From NCBI RefSeq assembly GCF_000208745.1, contig NC_030851.1, positions 32,701,833-32,765,832 on the forward strand: a stretch of DNA of 64,000 nt. Reading direction: 5' to 3'. A program made the translations under genes and the position numbers. The stretch is from Theobroma cacao (Eukaryota > Streptophyta > Magnoliopsida > Malvales > Malvaceae). The notes under the pieces are model-generated. The model saw only the letters and a program-made list of their open reading frames with translations. It was not told the DNA's origin and ran no database searches. This document shows positions 62,162-64,000 of the stretch, piece by piece (position 1 is the first letter of the stretch; the number at the start of each line of letters is the position of its first letter).

Positions 62162-62311
62162 AGAAGGGCTTTAGCCTTTCTTTTCTTCTTTTTGTTATTT
62201 TTCTTATGCAAAGGAGAGCCTTCTTTTTCTCGTTTTGGCTTTGAAGAAGAAGGCTCTGTTTTGGAATTTCTTTTTTTATTTGTTTTCTTTGGGGGGAAGG
62301 TATTTGAGAAG

Positions 62312-63929
62312 ATGATAAGATGGTGGATATCTGCCTTGCAATTAGCCGAGCTGTTTGTTAGCTCTATGGTACATTTGCTATACGGGTTTTACATATTTAG
62401 CACGGCGGTGGCTGGTGACCTTTCTCAGGCTTTGAATGAATGGTTTATTAAGCCTAATGCAAATATAGAGGTGAAAAGAGAAGACCCAAGTGGGACCAAT
62501 GTTGATGCTCTGCCCCCTATTGTGTTGGTTCATGGCATTTTTGGATTTGGCAAAGGGGTATGTTTACATATATATGTTTTTTCATTTTTTACATTTATTG
62601 ATATGGGCTTTCGGTTTTAAGCTGGACTTTTGACCTTGTTGTTGGCAGCGATTGGGAGGTTTATCATACTTTGCAGGGGCAGAGAAGAAAGATGAGAGGG
62701 TTCTTGTGCCTGATTTGGGATCTCTTACCAGCATATACGATAGGTAGGCTGCTTAATGCAATATGTGCTAGCCATTTAGTTTTGATTTTTGTATCTTTAT
62801 GTGGGATTTTGACAGGGTTTTGGGTGGCTTCAGGGCGCGTGAATTGTTCTATTATTTGAAAGGAGGGCAAGTTGATTATGGTGAAGAACACAGCAAGGCT
62901 TGTGGGCACTCGCAGTTTGGGCGAATTTATGAGCAAGGCAAGCAGAAATTTCCCAGCTCTTTATTGACTATTATTATTGCTGTTTCTTTGTTTTAATTGG
63001 GCAAAATTGCCCATGTTGTAGGCCTAATTAAGTGTTTAATTTGTTTACTGTGATATTGGGATGCAGGACATTACCCGGAATGGGATGAAGATCACCCTAT
63101 TCACTTTGTTGGCCATTCAGCTGGTGCTCAGGTTGTGCGAGTCTTGCAGCAAATGCTTGCTGATAAGGTTAGTCCATTTCCAATTCATATCAACAATGAT
63201 CTCTTATAGCCTTTTTTTTAACTCCCAAGTCCAGATTATATGATTTATTTTTCCAGGCATTCAAGGGATATGAGAGTACTTCTGAGAACTGGGTATTGAG
63301 CATAACATCCTTATCCGGGGCTTTCAATGGGACTACAAGAACCTATTTAGACGGCATGCAGTGAGTTCCTTTAAACTCATTTCCATTATGCTTTACCATA
63401 GATATTCATGGCATCTTCCTTGGACTTTTCTTCAACTCAGCCATGTTAAGAGTTTCTGATTCTTGGTTGCTGTGATTTCCGTTGATTTCAGGCCAGAGGA
63501 TGGGAGAATGATGAAACCTATATGTCTACTGCAGCTGTGCCGCTTAGGAGTCATAATTTATGATTGGTTGGATATCCCCTGGCTAAAGGCCTACTACAAT
63601 TTTGGGTTCGATCACTTTAGCACGTCATGGAAAAAAATGGGTCTTTGGGGTCTTGTTGACTGCCTCTTGGGGAATGCGGGGCCGTTTGCTACGGGAGACT
63701 GGATCCTTCCTGATCTTACAATTCAAGGGTCAATAAGACAGAACTGCCATCTACAAACATTTCCTAACACGTTCTACTTCAGCTATGCTACCAAGCGTAC
63801 AAGGAAGATCCTGGGTGTCACAGTTCCTTCCGGCATTCTTGGTATACACCCTTTGCTTTTTATACGAGTACTACAGATGAGCCAGTGGCGTCATCCTCCA
63901 GATGTTTCTCCCCCTTATAAAGGCTACAG
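62312..63929 (+). CDS. Alpha/beta-hydrolase lipase (bacterial family I.5-like), partial
   Basis: First six coding exons (62312-62557, 62649-62743, 62834-62937, 63067-63167, 63257-63360, 63492-63929), in frame; the gene runs off the window after donor AG|GTGCGT. About 362 residues are visible. There is a hydrophobic N-terminal segment (about 15-35), then the oxyanion region IVLVHGIFGFGKG (about 70-82) and the nucleophile elbow GHSAGAQ with Ser about 166. The segment DRARELFYYLKGGQVDYG..HSKACGHSQFGR parallels the Zn-binding region of Geobacillus/Bacillus family I.5 lipases: candidate ligands D113, H133 and H139, with the same six-residue spacing between histidines. The family is represented in Arabidopsis by At1g10740-type proteins; the substrate is unknown. 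The start was chosen as the only in-frame ATG before the motif. The intron after 62937 has a GC donor. Confidence 0.92.
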
Positions 63930-64000
63930 GTGCGTCTAAACAGCATCTTTTGGTACATCAGCTTCTTCATATAAAAATTCTGTGGTTGCTTTTATTTGAT

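Overview
The window is nuclear DNA of a seed plant, almost certainly a eudicot. Its genes are split by AT-rich introns, one gene encodes the chloroplast starch enzyme glucan water dikinase, another a mitochondrial-type PPR protein, and the spaces between genes hold plant Ty1/copia, Ty3/gypsy, LINE and MITE remnants. I cannot name the species. There is no CRISPR array and no operon, and I found no tRNA or rRNA gene.

Layout: 1-4.2 kb is repeat territory, with a decayed copia polymerase, an array of inverted repeats, a gypsy polymerase tail and a complete Mutator-like MITE. 6.6-20.6 kb (+) is a complete GWD1 gene; I placed 33 coding exons that join in frame to 1470 codons, plus a 5' UTR exon. 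22.0-22.8 kb (-) is a two-exon SOUL/heme-binding gene. 23-30 kb is non-coding as far as I can see. 30.9-34.6 kb (+) is a seven-exon neprosin-family (glutamic peptidase-like) secreted protein gene. 39.0-41.1 kb (-) is a two-exon PPR gene of the Arabidopsis At1g60770 type, 491 codons, with telo-box and site II promoter motifs. 41.3-44.7 kb is AT-rich, with MITE-like sequence. 44.77-50.60 kb is a nearly full-length but dead copia element (-) with both LTRs and a CTATA target duplication. 50.8-55.3 kb holds LINE remnants. 55.4-59.1 kb is a tandem duplication whose two copies were each later split by a different insertion. 60.4-60.9 kb is a long-TIR MITE. 62.3 kb to the window end (+) is the first six coding exons of an alpha/beta-hydrolase lipase related to the bacterial family I.5 zinc lipases.

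The genes do not form a pathway; they are ordinary independent plant genes. GWD1 phosphorylates starch, the PPR protein probably serves the mitochondrion, and the neprosin and SOUL proteins carry N-terminal signal-like peptides. The most unusual things I see are: four GC-AG introns among about 47 readable splice donors, spread over three genes; three separate clusters of short imperfect palindromes with different core sequences (about 1.65-2.05, 3.86-3.96 and 56.38-56.52 kb); and the doubly interrupted tandem duplication.
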